13,049 nt of DNA, taken from assembly GCA_937982515.1 (NCBI GenBank), contig CALJMB010000208.1, forward strand, positions 1-13,049, in the 5' to 3' direction. Position numbers and translations under genes: made by a program. Position 1 is the stretch's first letter. Each line of letters starts with the position of its first letter. The notes under the pieces are model-generated. The model saw only the letters and a program-made list of their open reading frames with translations. It had not been told where the DNA came from and did no database searches. This document shows positions 1 to 6,975 of the stretch, one piece after another. This DNA is from an uncultured Balneolaceae bacterium (GTDB lineage: Bacteria; Bacteroidota; Rhodothermia; Balneolales; Balneolaceae).

Positions 1-6
1 GTGAGA

Positions 7-78
7 GTACACACACCTTGTACCGACCGTACAAGGTGTGTGTACCGATCGTACAGGATGCCTGTACCAATCGATACA
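7..78. repeat. Tandem array of TGTAC-N5-GTACA dyads (22-bp period)
   Basis: A block TGTACCGAYCGTACA occurs at 19-33 and 41-55, and a slightly altered copy (TGTACCAATCGATACA) at 63-78. Blocks start every 22 bp and are separated by 7 variable bases. The same bases can also be read as hairpins: 7-23 pairs perfectly with 29-45 (17 bp, 5-nt loop) and 51-57 pairs with 61-67. Each block is itself a dyad (TGTAC/GTACA arms), as expected for several adjacent operators of a dimeric regulator. The array lies downstream of purC, so any controlled promoter would belong to a gene left of the window. There is no T-run, so it is not an obvious terminator. Structure is seen directly; the operator role is inference. 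Confidence 0.7.
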
Positions 79-87
79 GGAGGTTCG

Positions 88-113
88 GGGATGAGGGGCA
101 GGCTGCCCATCCC
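88..113. other. G/C-rich hairpin downstream of purC
   Basis: GGGATG at 88-93 can pair with CATCCC at 108-113, and inside it GGGCA (96-100) can pair with TGCCC (104-108) as an alternative. No T-run follows on either strand, so it could stop purC transcription only as a non-canonical terminator. Confidence 0.3.
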
Positions 114-151
114 GGGAGCGCGCGCCTTTCCAACGCTTCAACGCCCCTTCT

Positions 152-179
152 GAATTCTGACTCCTGAATTCGGAATTCT
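152..179. repeat. GAATTC-rich dispersed repeat, copy 1
   Basis: This 28-bp segment contains three GAATTC-like motifs around a CTCCTG core. It matches 10652-10679 in the same orientation at 23 of 28 positions, and all five differences are transitions. It lies 12 bp beyond the purC stop codon. It is one of several degenerate short-repeat types confined mainly to the gaps of this window. Confidence 0.6.
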
Positions 180-190
180 AAAGCCAGAAT

Positions 191-1168
191 TCAAACAGTA
201 CCCTGCATATATTCGCTGAAAATCTTCCCGATATCCTCATTAAAATCACCCAGGGGGACGGGTTCAAAAGTCTTTCCGGTAAGCTGGTTAAAGAGCTCTG
301 CGTAGCGCCGGTACACTTCCAGGCGGAACTCATCAGGCAGGTCTGGCAGTTGCTGGCCTTCAAGTCCCCGGAACCCCTGAGCCATAAGCCATTCCCGCAG
401 AAACTCCTTGGAGAGCTGTTTCTGCCGCCTGCCCTCCCTGAGCCGTTCTTCATATTCATCGGCATAGAAATAGCGGGAGGAGTCAGCTGTGTGTACTTCA
501 TCGATGAGCGTCACTTCATCATCGTAAATTCCAAACTCATATTTGGTGTCTACGAGAATAAGCCCCTGCTTTTCAGCCACTTCCTGGCCGCGCCTGAAAA
601 TTCTGAAAGCCTTTGTTCGCACTTCCTCCCAGACATCTTTTTCTACAATATTGCGATCCAGTATTTCCTGTTCGGAAATATCCTCATCGTGTCCTTCCTG
701 AGCCTTGGTGGCAGGAGTTAAGATGGGTTCATCAAACCGCTGATTCTCTGTCATCCCATCGGGCAACGGTACACCGCACAGCATGCGTCCGCCAGAGTTA
801 TACACACGCCAGGCATGGCCGGTAAGGTAGGCTCTGATCACCACTTCTATAGGTATCGGTTCACACTTTTTAGCGATAGTCACATTGGGATGGGGCACAT
901 CTATTATGTGAGTAGATACCAGATCTTTAACCTTTTCGAAAGAGAACGCCGCCAGCTGATTGAGGATCTGCCCCTTAAATGGAATCGCCTGCCTCATGAT
1001 GTGGTCGAAAGCGGAGATCCGGTCGGTTACAACAATCCCCAGGGTTTTATCGTCAAGACTGTATACTTCGCGCACCTTTCCCCGGTAAGGGGAGCCGAAG
1101 CCTGCCACTTCGGTTTGGGTGATGCAGTTATCCAGGGCTTTGGTCAGAATGTCGGTTTGGGAGCTCAC
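191..1168 (-). CDS. purC: Phosphoribosylaminoimidazole-succinocarboxamide synthase (SAICAR synthase)
   Basis: This is the purine-biosynthesis enzyme that joins CAIR and aspartate, with ATP, to give SAICAR in the cytoplasm. The 325-residue protein shows the family landmarks: YRGKVREVY near residues 28-36 and VTDRISAFD near 47-55 in the N-terminal ATP-binding part, IEVVIRAYLTG at 107-117, a TPATKAQEGHDEDIS segment at 151-165, the signature VDTKYEFG at 206-213 and DEVHTADSSRY at 223-233. The length fits the longer single-domain form found in Bacteroidota-like bacteria. The start is GTG at 1166-1168: an in-frame stop lies eight codons upstream with no ATG between, and the conserved core begins about 25 residues later. 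No Shine-Dalgarno sequence is visible. The gene stands alone, divergent from the 1757 gene across a 0.56-kb gap. Family assignment is secure; the start is likely. Confidence 0.97.
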   Translation of the reverse strand: MSSQTDILTKALDNCITQTEVAGFGSPYRGKVREVYSLDDKTLGIVVTDRISAFDHIMRQAIPFKGQILNQLAAFSFEKVKDLVSTHIIDVPHPNVTIAKKCEPIPIEVVIRAYLTGHAWRVYNSGGRMLCGVPLPDGMTENQRFDEPILTPATKAQEGHDEDISEQEILDRNIVEKDVWEEVRTKAFRIFRRGQEVAEKQGLILVDTKYEFGIYDDEVTLIDEVHTADSSRYFYADEYEERLREGRRQKQLSKEFLREWLMAQGFRGLEGQQLPDLPDEFRLEVYRRYAELFNQLTGKTFEPVPLGDFNEDIGKIFSEYMQGTV

Positions 1169-1756
1169 GTTGTGTCTGTGCTGTCGCGGTTAAGATTAAC
1201 ATATGAAAATCCGAAAAATTTTCCTTCTAATGAAATCCGGATTAGCGGCTTCACAATAAATGTTTAGGGTTATGCCAACTACGTCTTGTCACTTCTATAG
1301 AACACGGGTATCACGGATGGGGCCGATATGCACGGATGAGGCATCGGCTCCTTTCCACTGATCCGATTACTTCGAGTGATCGGATCAGTGAGATGAGTCG
1401 GTAAGCACTAATGACGCCTCGTATATATCACGATCTGTGAAGACCGCCCCCCTTCCGCAATATCCGCGTTCCCCTTTACGCGGCCATTGAGTATGGCCGG
1501 GCGCACGGCCTTCACCGGTATTAATTATAGTTCAAATGCGAAACCTTTGAATAAAATTACAACTATGTATATGAAGCAGTTTTAGCCGTATAGCTTAAAA
1601 ACCGGAGGCCTTGCCACCGGCGCTGTTGCGGATGCACCTAGCTTCAGACCGGCGCCGGTAGTTGGTATAAGGAGTGCTTTTAAATTCCATTACACAGTAA
1701 ACCATGATATATTCAATTCACTAATTGAGTCTATGTACTACAAATCTGATCTGATT
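1169..1756. other. Divergent intergenic region, hairpin-rich
   Basis: This gap between the divergent purC and hydrolase-like genes should hold both promoters, but I cannot place either confidently. It holds a series of inverted repeats: 1322-1327/1343-1348, a near-perfect 15-bp hairpin (listed separately), 1464-1469/1478-1483 and directly after it 1482-1487/1493-1498, the 12-bp perfect palindrome 1648-1659, and 1713-1718/1723-1728. CACGGATG occurs at 1312-1319 and again at 1331-1338. An AAGGAG at 1669-1674 looks like a ribosome-binding site but no start follows at a useful distance. No RNA family is recognised. Confidence 0.5.
1356..1390. repeat. 15-bp near-perfect hairpin
   Basis: Arms 1356-1370 and 1376-1390 pair over 15 bp with one G-T wobble and enclose the 5-nt loop TTCGA. 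It lies 188 bp upstream of the purC start and has no T-run on either side. It could be an RNA hairpin in the purC leader or a DNA site; the sequence does not decide. Confidence 0.6.
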
Positions 1757-2470
1757 ATGAATAAAACACATAAGAAATGGCGAAGTCCGAGCCTGGGTAA
1801 GGACATGAACATGGATATATACGGTACTTCGGGCACGCCCATTCTTGCGCTTCCTACGCGTGGACAGAAAAGAACCCAGTGGGAAGAATTTGGAATGGTG
1901 GACGCAATTTCTCATCAGCTGGATAATGGGTTTAACCAACTATTTTGCATCGACTCTATTGACGAGGAAAGCTTTTTGAATGAAAGTATTGAACCTGTCA
2001 AACGGCTGATCCGCCACCGGCAGTTTGAATTGTTTGTTATTGAAGAGGTTATTCCCTGCATTCATGATGTGAACGATATCGACTTTATTATCATCGCGGG
2101 AACAGATCTGGGAGGATATCATGCTGTAAACCTTGCATTAAAACACCCTGCCAAATTCGGCAAGGCCATAGGGATAAGCGGAGTATATGATATTAAATAC
2201 TTTATGGATGGTTATTACGATGAAGATGTGTATTATAATAATCCCGTGGATTTCATGCCCAATCTGAGCAAGAAAGAGCTGCTGTTTAAAATACGTGAAG
2301 TCGACTTCCGGTTGGTCAGCTACACTGCAGACCCCCATAAAGATGAAACCATAAGAATGGGAGATGTACTTCGTCTGAAATTTGTTGAGCATAAGCTGGA
2401 TATATGGGACCTCGAAGGTAAGAATGAATGGTACTTATGGCAGCAAATGCTGAAGACACATATAATCTGA
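1757..2470 (+). CDS. Alpha/beta-hydrolase (putative esterase-like) protein, probably catalytically altered
   Basis: The protein resembles the small putative esterases of the PF00756-like alpha/beta-hydrolase group, which begin with a short HKWxSPxLxxDM stretch and a YGxxGxPxLxxP strand. Here these are HKKWRSPSLGKDM and YGTSGTPILALP, followed by FGMVDAI and FCIDSIDEESF. The nucleophile elbow, normally G-x-S-x-G, reads GTDLGGYHA, with Asp (codon 2105-2107, residue 117) where Ser is expected. The C-terminal segment that I recall as HDW-x-x-W in relatives is NEWYLW, so the catalytic His also seems lost. The start is set at the ATG at 1757 because family similarity begins at MNKTHKKW; an in-frame ATG at 1733 would add eight unsupported residues. 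No signal peptide is visible, so it is cytoplasmic. The fold is fairly sure; activity and substrate are unknown. Confidence 0.75.
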   Translation: MNKTHKKWRSPSLGKDMNMDIYGTSGTPILALPTRGQKRTQWEEFGMVDAISHQLDNGFNQLFCIDSIDEESFLNESIEPVKRLIRHRQFELFVIEEVIPCIHDVNDIDFIIIAGTDLGGYHAVNLALKHPAKFGKAIGISGVYDIKYFMDGYYDEDVYYNNPVDFMPNLSKKELLFKIREVDFRLVSYTADPHKDETIRMGDVLRLKFVEHKLDIWDLEGKNEWYLWQQMLKTHII

Positions 2471-2502
2471 TTTAGATAGTTGGACGGGTGAGTGACAGGG
2501 GG

Positions 2503-2544
2503 CAGTAAGCGGTAAGCAGTGAGCGGTAAGCAGTGAGCGGGAAG
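2503..2544. repeat. Heptamer tandem repeat (CRGTRAG x6; 14-bp x3)
   Basis: The 42 bp read as three 14-bp units: CAGTAAGCGGTAAG, CAGTGAGCGGTAAG and CAGTGAGCGGGAAG. Each is made of two heptamers of the form CRGTRAG, except the last, CGGGAAG. The differences are mostly transitions. Similar degenerate GTAAGCAGTGAGC strings are, from memory, common in gaps of related genomes. It has no evident coding role. Confidence 0.8.
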
Positions 2545-2898
2545 CGGGAACGCGCTGTTTTCTACGCAAGGCGTCTCCGCTTCCGCCGGCTGGCGGAGAA
2601 GCAAGGGGGTGGGCACGGCCGGGCACGGTTTGAAAACCTAAAAGATGAATGCTGAATGGCATGTTCACCTCTGGTTGAGCTGGATACTCAACTGAAAATA
2701 TCTGCAGAATACACGATGCTATAGGTATAACTGACCTTAACTTAGCAGATAGCATGATGAGCGGAGTATTTGCGATGCTAACCAAGATAAAGGCACGTAT
2801 ATAGAATAATTTGCCCTCTGCCTCCAGCCCCGGGAAAGCTTAAATATCAGTGCCATATATTCTTTATTTTCTTATCAACTAGGGTTCCAACCTCTCAC

Positions 2899-2910
2899 CA
2901 CTTATAAGTG
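2899..2910. promoter_or_regulatory. 12-bp perfect palindrome upstream of amn
   Basis: CACTTATAAGTG at 2899-2910 is a perfect palindrome ending 11 bp before the amn start codon. It could be an operator or part of the promoter, or mRNA structure near the start. No Shine-Dalgarno sequence lies between it and the ATG. Confidence 0.35.
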
Positions 2911-2921
2911 TAATTGTTGAT

Positions 2922-4103
2922 ATGACCAACCGATTTGAATTTCACAAAGATGATGTAGATTCCCAGGCCGGACTTGATCAGAAGATAGAGCAGGCATGCA
3001 ATCTGATGGAATCTATTTATGAGGGCGGGGAATATCCAAAAGTGCTGGTCAAGCGATCATGGTCTAAGCATAACCCCGTCATCACCGGTGAGATGGCCAA
3101 GCCCAAGGCCTATCGCTGGTATCTGTTCAGGGAATTGCGGAAGCTTGCAGAGAAAGGGGCAACGATTAAGATACTTCCGTCCCGCAAAAGACTGGCTATG
3201 AACGATCCTGAACTTCTGGACAATGCCGATGAAGATAATTGGGACATTACACAAAAGAAGCTCTTCCTCTATAGTCCCGAGCGTATCGACATTTCCCTGA
3301 GCCGCCTTATGCACTATACGGGGACCAGGCCCGAGGATTTTCAGCGGTACATTCTGTTTACCAATTACGATATGCATGTGGAAGTATTCCTAGAAAAATT
3401 CCCCGGATGTGAGAAACCGTCTATCGAAGGAGTTCAGATGCCCGCTTTTCATCACAAGCTTCCCGATAACAAAGGGATAACTCTTATTAACATTGGCGTA
3501 GGCCCATCCAACGCCAAAACCATAACCGATCATGTGGCGGTGCTGCGGCCCGATGCCATGATAATGGTTGGGCACTGCGGCGGGCTTCGCAACCATCAGG
3601 AGATCGGAGACTTTGTACTGGCCACCGGATTTATGCGGGCCGATGGCGTGCTGGATGATATCCTGCCGTTGAATATTCCCATCACTCCCAACTACTTACT
3701 CAATATTTACCTTAAAGAGGTGCTAGATAAATACAACCGGCATCATAGGATGGGTACCGTATATACCACCGCTAACCGCAACTGGGAATTTATAAAAAAA
3801 CGGACGGTAGAAGAGATACACATGAGTCGCAGCATAGCCATAGATATGGAGTCGGCGACGGTGGCAACCAACGGCTATAGGTACCGTATTCCGAACGCCA
3901 CATTGCTCTGCGTGAGCGATAAGCCCCTGCACGGTAAGCCTAAGCTGAGCAGCGAGGCTCAGTCGTTTTATAGAGACTCCAAGCACTTACACCTGGAGAT
4001 GGTTATTGAAGCGTTAAATATGTGCAAGGTTAATTTCCCCGAAGGCCTGCCCAATGCCAGCATCCGAGCGCCTAACGAGCCGCTGATGGGAAGCGGGGAA
4101 TGA
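2922..4103 (+). CDS. amn: AMP nucleosidase
   Basis: The enzyme hydrolyses AMP to adenine and ribose 5-phosphate, linking adenylate turnover to purine salvage in the cytoplasm. The 393-residue protein has an N-terminal AMP-nucleosidase domain (about 10-160, including HYTGTRPEDFQRYILFTNY at 131-149) and a C-terminal nucleoside-phosphorylase fold (about 180-370). In the latter, IGVGPSNAKTITDH (191-204), VGHCGGLR (216-223), DMES at 308-311 (purine and ribose site) and VSDKPLHG at 331-338 are clear. It is shorter than the roughly 480-residue E. coli enzyme, as is usual for the Bacteroidota-like form. The ATG at 2922 fits the start of similarity. The gene is alone on its strand, 451 bp after the hydrolase-like gene, and ends against a convergent peptidase gene. 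Confidence 0.95.
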   Translation: MTNRFEFHKDDVDSQAGLDQKIEQACNLMESIYEGGEYPKVLVKRSWSKHNPVITGEMAKPKAYRWYLFRELRKLAEKGATIKILPSRKRLAMNDPELLDNADEDNWDITQKKLFLYSPERIDISLSRLMHYTGTRPEDFQRYILFTNYDMHVEVFLEKFPGCEKPSIEGVQMPAFHHKLPDNKGITLINIGVGPSNAKTITDHVAVLRPDAMIMVGHCGGLRNHQEIGDFVLATGFMRADGVLDDILPLNIPITPNYLLNIYLKEVLDKYNRHHRMGTVYTTANRNWEFIKKRTVEEIHMSRSIAIDMESATVATNGYRYRIPNATLLCVSDKPLHGKPKLSSEAQSFYRDSKHLHLEMVIEALNMCKVNFPEGLPNASIRAPNEPLMGSGE

Positions 4104-4144
4104 TGGGTAAAGGGTCCGGATGCCAAAGCTCTTACAGGGATAAA

Positions 4145-4177
4145 AGACTTCCTAAGTTTCCAAAACTTAGGAAGTCT
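4145..4177. terminator. Terminator hairpin between convergent genes
   Basis: Arms 4145-4159 and 4163-4177 form a perfect 15-bp stem with a CCA loop in the 92-bp gap between the ends of amn (plus) and the M1 peptidase gene (minus). On the minus strand the stem is followed by TTTATCC, giving a T4 run at the stem end, so it is best as the peptidase terminator. On the plus strand the tail is poor in T, although the stem probably blocks both directions. Confidence 0.8.
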
Positions 4178-4195
4178 GGAACGTCTCTTAATATT

Positions 4196-6097
4196 TTACT
4201 TGGTATCAAACTCTGACATATAGGCCTTCACATCAAGAGTATTGTTTTCGCGATTGATGTCTGCCATTCTCATGGAGGGATCTATTTCGATACGCTCGAT
4301 GGCAGAAGCCGGCCGGGGAATCTTTAGTGTATAGGTGGGATTTACCCAGGGCCAGTCCTCTTTTGTGGTCCACCGGACGTTGGCAGGGTATTCTGTATCC
4401 TCTTTTTCACCCCGCATAATCCGGAGCGGTATGTAAAACAATTCCTGTGATCCGTCGGCGTAGGTAACCATCACATCCACAGGCATGGGCATCAGTTCAT
4501 GCCTTTCCAGAGTAACATAGGTATTTTTTCCATTACCCAGCACAGCAGTAACCCCATAATCGATGGTTTTTGTGGTGTTGATGAAATATTCGTAGTACCA
4601 ATCCAGAATTATCCCCGACTCTTTTTCCATTACCCGGATGAAATCTTTTCCTGTGGGATGTTTGAACTTCCAGGTATTGTAGTACCGGATCATGCCCCGG
4701 TTGAATGTCTCGTTACCAATTACATATCGCAGCTGATTCAGAAATACAGCTCCTTTCGAGTAAGAAGCAGCGCCGTATGCGCGGTTAGTATGGAAATGAT
4801 CGGCATGGGTGTCCAGAGCTTCTTCCATGCCGGAGTTTACTATGTTGAAGTAGGAGTTATACGAACCCTGGTGAGGAAACTTGCTGTTGGCGGCAAAGAG
4901 ATGATCCATTATCAGAGAGGAAGCATACGTAGTGAAACCCTCATCCATCCAGGGGAAGCGGTTTTCGTTGGAAGCCAATACGCCATAGTACCAGCTATGG
5001 ACAAGTTCATGAACGGTAACCCCCACCAGACTGGGCAGCGAACGATTGCCGGTAATGAGTGTGCCCATAGGATATTCCATTCCTCCGTCTCCTCCCTGTA
5101 TGACGTAAAACTTTTCGTAAGGATATTGCCCGAAGCGTTTGTTCATATACTGAAACGCTTTTACAGTATACTCTGGCAGCTGCTTCCAATTCTTTATAAG
5201 CTCTTCTCTGGGGAAGTGGGTTTCCGTCGCTACTACCGAATCCTGATATAAAAAGTGCAGCATAGGTCCACCGGGTACCTGGGCAGTGGTATGCACAAAA
5301 TCGGGATCGGCAGCCCACATAAAATCGTGCACGTTCTCGGCTATCCAGTGCCAGGTCAGGGTCTTGGAGTTGGGACGGTTAACTTTGCTGCCTTTCTGCT
5401 GGTAGCCGTGACCTATCTCTTCTGGATTTTGCAGGATGCCTGTGGCGCCCATTACATAAGAAGAGTCGATGGTAATCTTTACATCAAAATCGCCCCATAC
5501 TCCATAGAATTCTCGTCCTATATAGGGGTTGGGGTGCCAGCCCATGTCGTCGTATTGCGAAATTTTAGGGTACCACTGGCTCATCGAAAACTCAACACCT
5601 TCACTGCTGTTCCATCCGGAGCGCCGTATCTGTAACGGAACCTGGCCGTTGAATTCCATTTCAAAAACAGTGCTTTTTCCCGGCAGAATGGGTTCGGCTA
5701 GTGTTACTTCAAGAATAGTTCCATCTATAATATACTCAACCGATTCACCGTCTTGTTCGAGAGAGTTGATTTTTTGGTATCCTATTTCCTCTTTTGAGAG
5801 GTGATAGATACGGTCTCCGACCCTGCTGTCAGGATCGGCAATGGTGCGGGAGCGTACATCCATCATACTTCCAGGCTGAAATGCATTGAAGTAGAGGTGA
5901 TAAAAGACGCGGTTCAGTGTGTCGGGCGAGTTGTTAAAGTAGGTGAGTTTTTGAGTGCCGCTGAACTGATGCCTGGCAACATCCATGACGATATCCATTT
6001 CATATTCTACGCGTTGTTGCCAGTAATTTTCTCCTTGCCCGTAAGCGGCGGATGAACATACAATTATTGAAGTAACAAGAAATAATTTTAGCTTCAT
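4196..6097 (-). CDS. Secreted M1-family metallopeptidase (aminopeptidase-like)
   Basis: This is a zinc peptidase of the M1 (aminopeptidase N-like) family, 633 residues. Residues 1 to about 20 form a Sec signal peptide (KLK, hydrophobic LFLVTSIIV, then AAYG|Q), so it acts in the periplasm or outside. The N-terminal beta domain (about 25-270) precedes the catalytic domain, where GGMEYP at 338-343 replaces the more usual GxMEN motif. HELVH at 363-367 with E386 in WMDEGFTTY gives the HExxH-x18-E zinc site. A Tyr-containing YGAASYSKGAVFL segment near 450-462 is the likely transition-state Tyr region. The gene sits alone between two terminators, at 4145-4177 after it and 6181-6217 before it, so it should have its own promoter in 6098-6180. 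Substrate is unknown; peptide nutrition is likely. Confidence 0.93.
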   Translation of the reverse strand: MKLKLFLVTSIIVCSSAAYGQGENYWQQRVEYEMDIVMDVARHQFSGTQKLTYFNNSPDTLNRVFYHLYFNAFQPGSMMDVRSRTIADPDSRVGDRIYHLSKEEIGYQKINSLEQDGESVEYIIDGTILEVTLAEPILPGKSTVFEMEFNGQVPLQIRRSGWNSSEGVEFSMSQWYPKISQYDDMGWHPNPYIGREFYGVWGDFDVKITIDSSYVMGATGILQNPEEIGHGYQQKGSKVNRPNSKTLTWHWIAENVHDFMWAADPDFVHTTAQVPGGPMLHFLYQDSVVATETHFPREELIKNWKQLPEYTVKAFQYMNKRFGQYPYEKFYVIQGGDGGMEYPMGTLITGNRSLPSLVGVTVHELVHSWYYGVLASNENRFPWMDEGFTTYASSLIMDHLFAANSKFPHQGSYNSYFNIVNSGMEEALDTHADHFHTNRAYGAASYSKGAVFLNQLRYVIGNETFNRGMIRYYNTWKFKHPTGKDFIRVMEKESGIILDWYYEYFINTTKTIDYGVTAVLGNGKNTYVTLERHELMPMPVDVMVTYADGSQELFYIPLRIMRGEKEDTEYPANVRWTTKEDWPWVNPTYTLKIPRPASAIERIEIDPSMRMADINRENNTLDVKAYMSEFDTK

Positions 6098-6180
6098 AAC
6101 AAGCTGATATGGTTAATAGTAATAGTAGGGAATCAGGAACGAAGAGATCTTCATTGGCTATTTACTCCGTCAATAAGTAA

Positions 6181-6217
6181 AAAGGAACCTGCAAAAAAAT
6201 TATCTTGAGGTTCCTTT
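6181..6217 (-). terminator. Terminator of the dnaX-ybaB-recR unit
   Basis: Arms 6181-6190 and 6208-6217 (AAAGGAACCT / AGGTTCCTTT) form a perfect 10-bp stem with a 17-nt loop. On the minus strand the stem runs into a T5 run (CCTTTTTAC). It lies 65 bp beyond the recR stop and upstream of the M1 peptidase gene on the same strand, so it separates the two units. Confidence 0.75.
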
Positions 6218-6281
6218 GCCCGGCTTGGTGACCGTCATGACGAACATAATCCTTAATTTTTAATTCTTCATTCCCAATTTG

Positions 6282-6890
6282 TCAAAAAGTGTTTCTGCTG
6301 GCAATGGCGCGGCTAAGAGTGGCTTCGTCTATAAACTCGAGCTCTGTTCCCATCGGTATGCCATAAGCGATGCGGGTAACCTGAATATCCTCGTGAGAGT
6401 TCAGCAGCTTATTGATGTAATAGGCTGTTGCTTCTCCCTCAGAATCAGGATTAAGCGCCAGAATTACTTCACTGACAGGCTCATCCCCTTCATGAACGCG
6501 CTGCATAAGCTCTTTAATGCGTACATCATCCGGTCCGATATTTTCCAGCGGCGAAATGACACCGCCAAGTACGTGGTAGGTGCCGCGAAATTCATTGGTT
6601 TTTTCGATAAGAAAGACATCCTGCGACTCTTCGACGACGCAGATCTGTCCGTTATGGCGCTTTACGTTGCTACATATAGAGCAGGGATCGGTGTCGCTGA
6701 TTACGCCGCATACCGAACAGCGGGTAATCGATTTTTTTAGCTGGACAAGCGCATCGGCGAGCTTGGTGACAAACTCATCATTCTGCTTTAGCAGATATAA
6801 TGCTATGCGCCGTGCCGATTTACGTCCCGTTCCCGGAAGCCTGGCCAGCTGTTCTATGGCCTGCTCAAGAATTTCTGATGTTCCTTGCAT
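6282..6890 (-). CDS. recR: Recombination mediator protein RecR
   Basis: RecR works with RecO (and RecF) to load RecA on SSB-coated single-stranded DNA during gap repair. The 202 residues match the family length. A helix-hairpin-helix region lies at about 8-35 (LARLPGTGRKSARRIALYLL), a four-Cys zinc finger at C58, C61, C70 and C73, and a Toprim domain from about residue 81 (ICVVEESQD, then NPDSEGEATAYYI at 147-159). The usual NPTxEGEATA motif reads NPDSEGEATA here. The ATG at 6888-6890 matches the normal RecR N-terminus. It is the last gene of the dnaX-ybaB-recR cluster, 85 bp after ybaB. That gap holds an A/T-rich repeat and the 9-bp inverted repeat 6910-6918/6964-6972. Confidence 0.97.
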   Translation of the reverse strand: MQGTSEILEQAIEQLARLPGTGRKSARRIALYLLKQNDEFVTKLADALVQLKKSITRCSVCGVISDTDPCSICSNVKRHNGQICVVEESQDVFLIEKTNEFRGTYHVLGGVISPLENIGPDDVRIKELMQRVHEGDEPVSEVILALNPDSEGEATAYYINKLLNSHEDIQVTRIAYGIPMGTELEFIDEATLSRAIASRNTF

Positions 6891-6975
6891 TATTAACTTT
6901 TAAGTTTACATGTTGAATTAGCAGGCCAGCATCGGCCTATTAAGTCAAAAATTAAAATTTACCATTCAACATTAA

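Larger units (their letters stand above)
2471..2921. other. Intergenic region with short repeats before amn
   Basis: This 451-bp gap follows the hydrolase-like gene. It contains the heptamer repeat at 2503-2544, a small hairpin TCCGCC/GGCGGA at 2582-2587/2592-2597, a hairpin GTTGAG/CTCAAC at 2674-2679/2687-2692, and a palindrome just before amn. No terminator with a T-run and no convincing open frame is seen. The amn promoter should lie in the A/T-rich part from about 2790 to 2910. Confidence 0.5.

Noticed and set aside
7..89. CRISPR-like array
   Set aside because: The variable parts are only 7 bp and the constant parts 15 bp, with no cas gene in the window; it fits tandem dyads better.
815..1267. 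150-codon open frame on the plus strand opposite purC
   Set aside because: It is antisense to the conserved purC core and its translation has no domain features.
1408..1515. A 35-codon open frame on the minus strand with a GTG start, covering the hairpins upstream of purC
   Set aside because: No ribosome-binding site, no recognisable domain, and its sequence is explained by overlapping inverted repeats; too weak to call a gene.
1616..1659. GC-rich inverted repeat as a tRNA or terminator
   Set aside because: No T-arm or anticodon arm can be built, and the T-run of the complement is separated from the stem by other bases; only the 12-bp palindrome 1648-1659 is firm.
1733..1756. Upstream ATG as the start of the hydrolase-like gene
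   Set aside because: The eight extra residues have no counterpart in the family as remembered, and similarity starts at the ATG at 1757; neither start has a clear Shine-Dalgarno sequence, so it remains possible.
4499..5251. 250-codon open frame on the plus strand opposite the M1 peptidase
   Set aside because: It lies opposite the catalytic zinc-site region of a clear M1 gene; the translation has no recognisable motif.
6910..6972. Inverted repeat spanning the ybaB-recR gap as a transcription terminator
   Set aside because: The 9-bp arms are 45 nt apart and A/T-rich with no T-run in the right place; the three genes are better taken as one unit.
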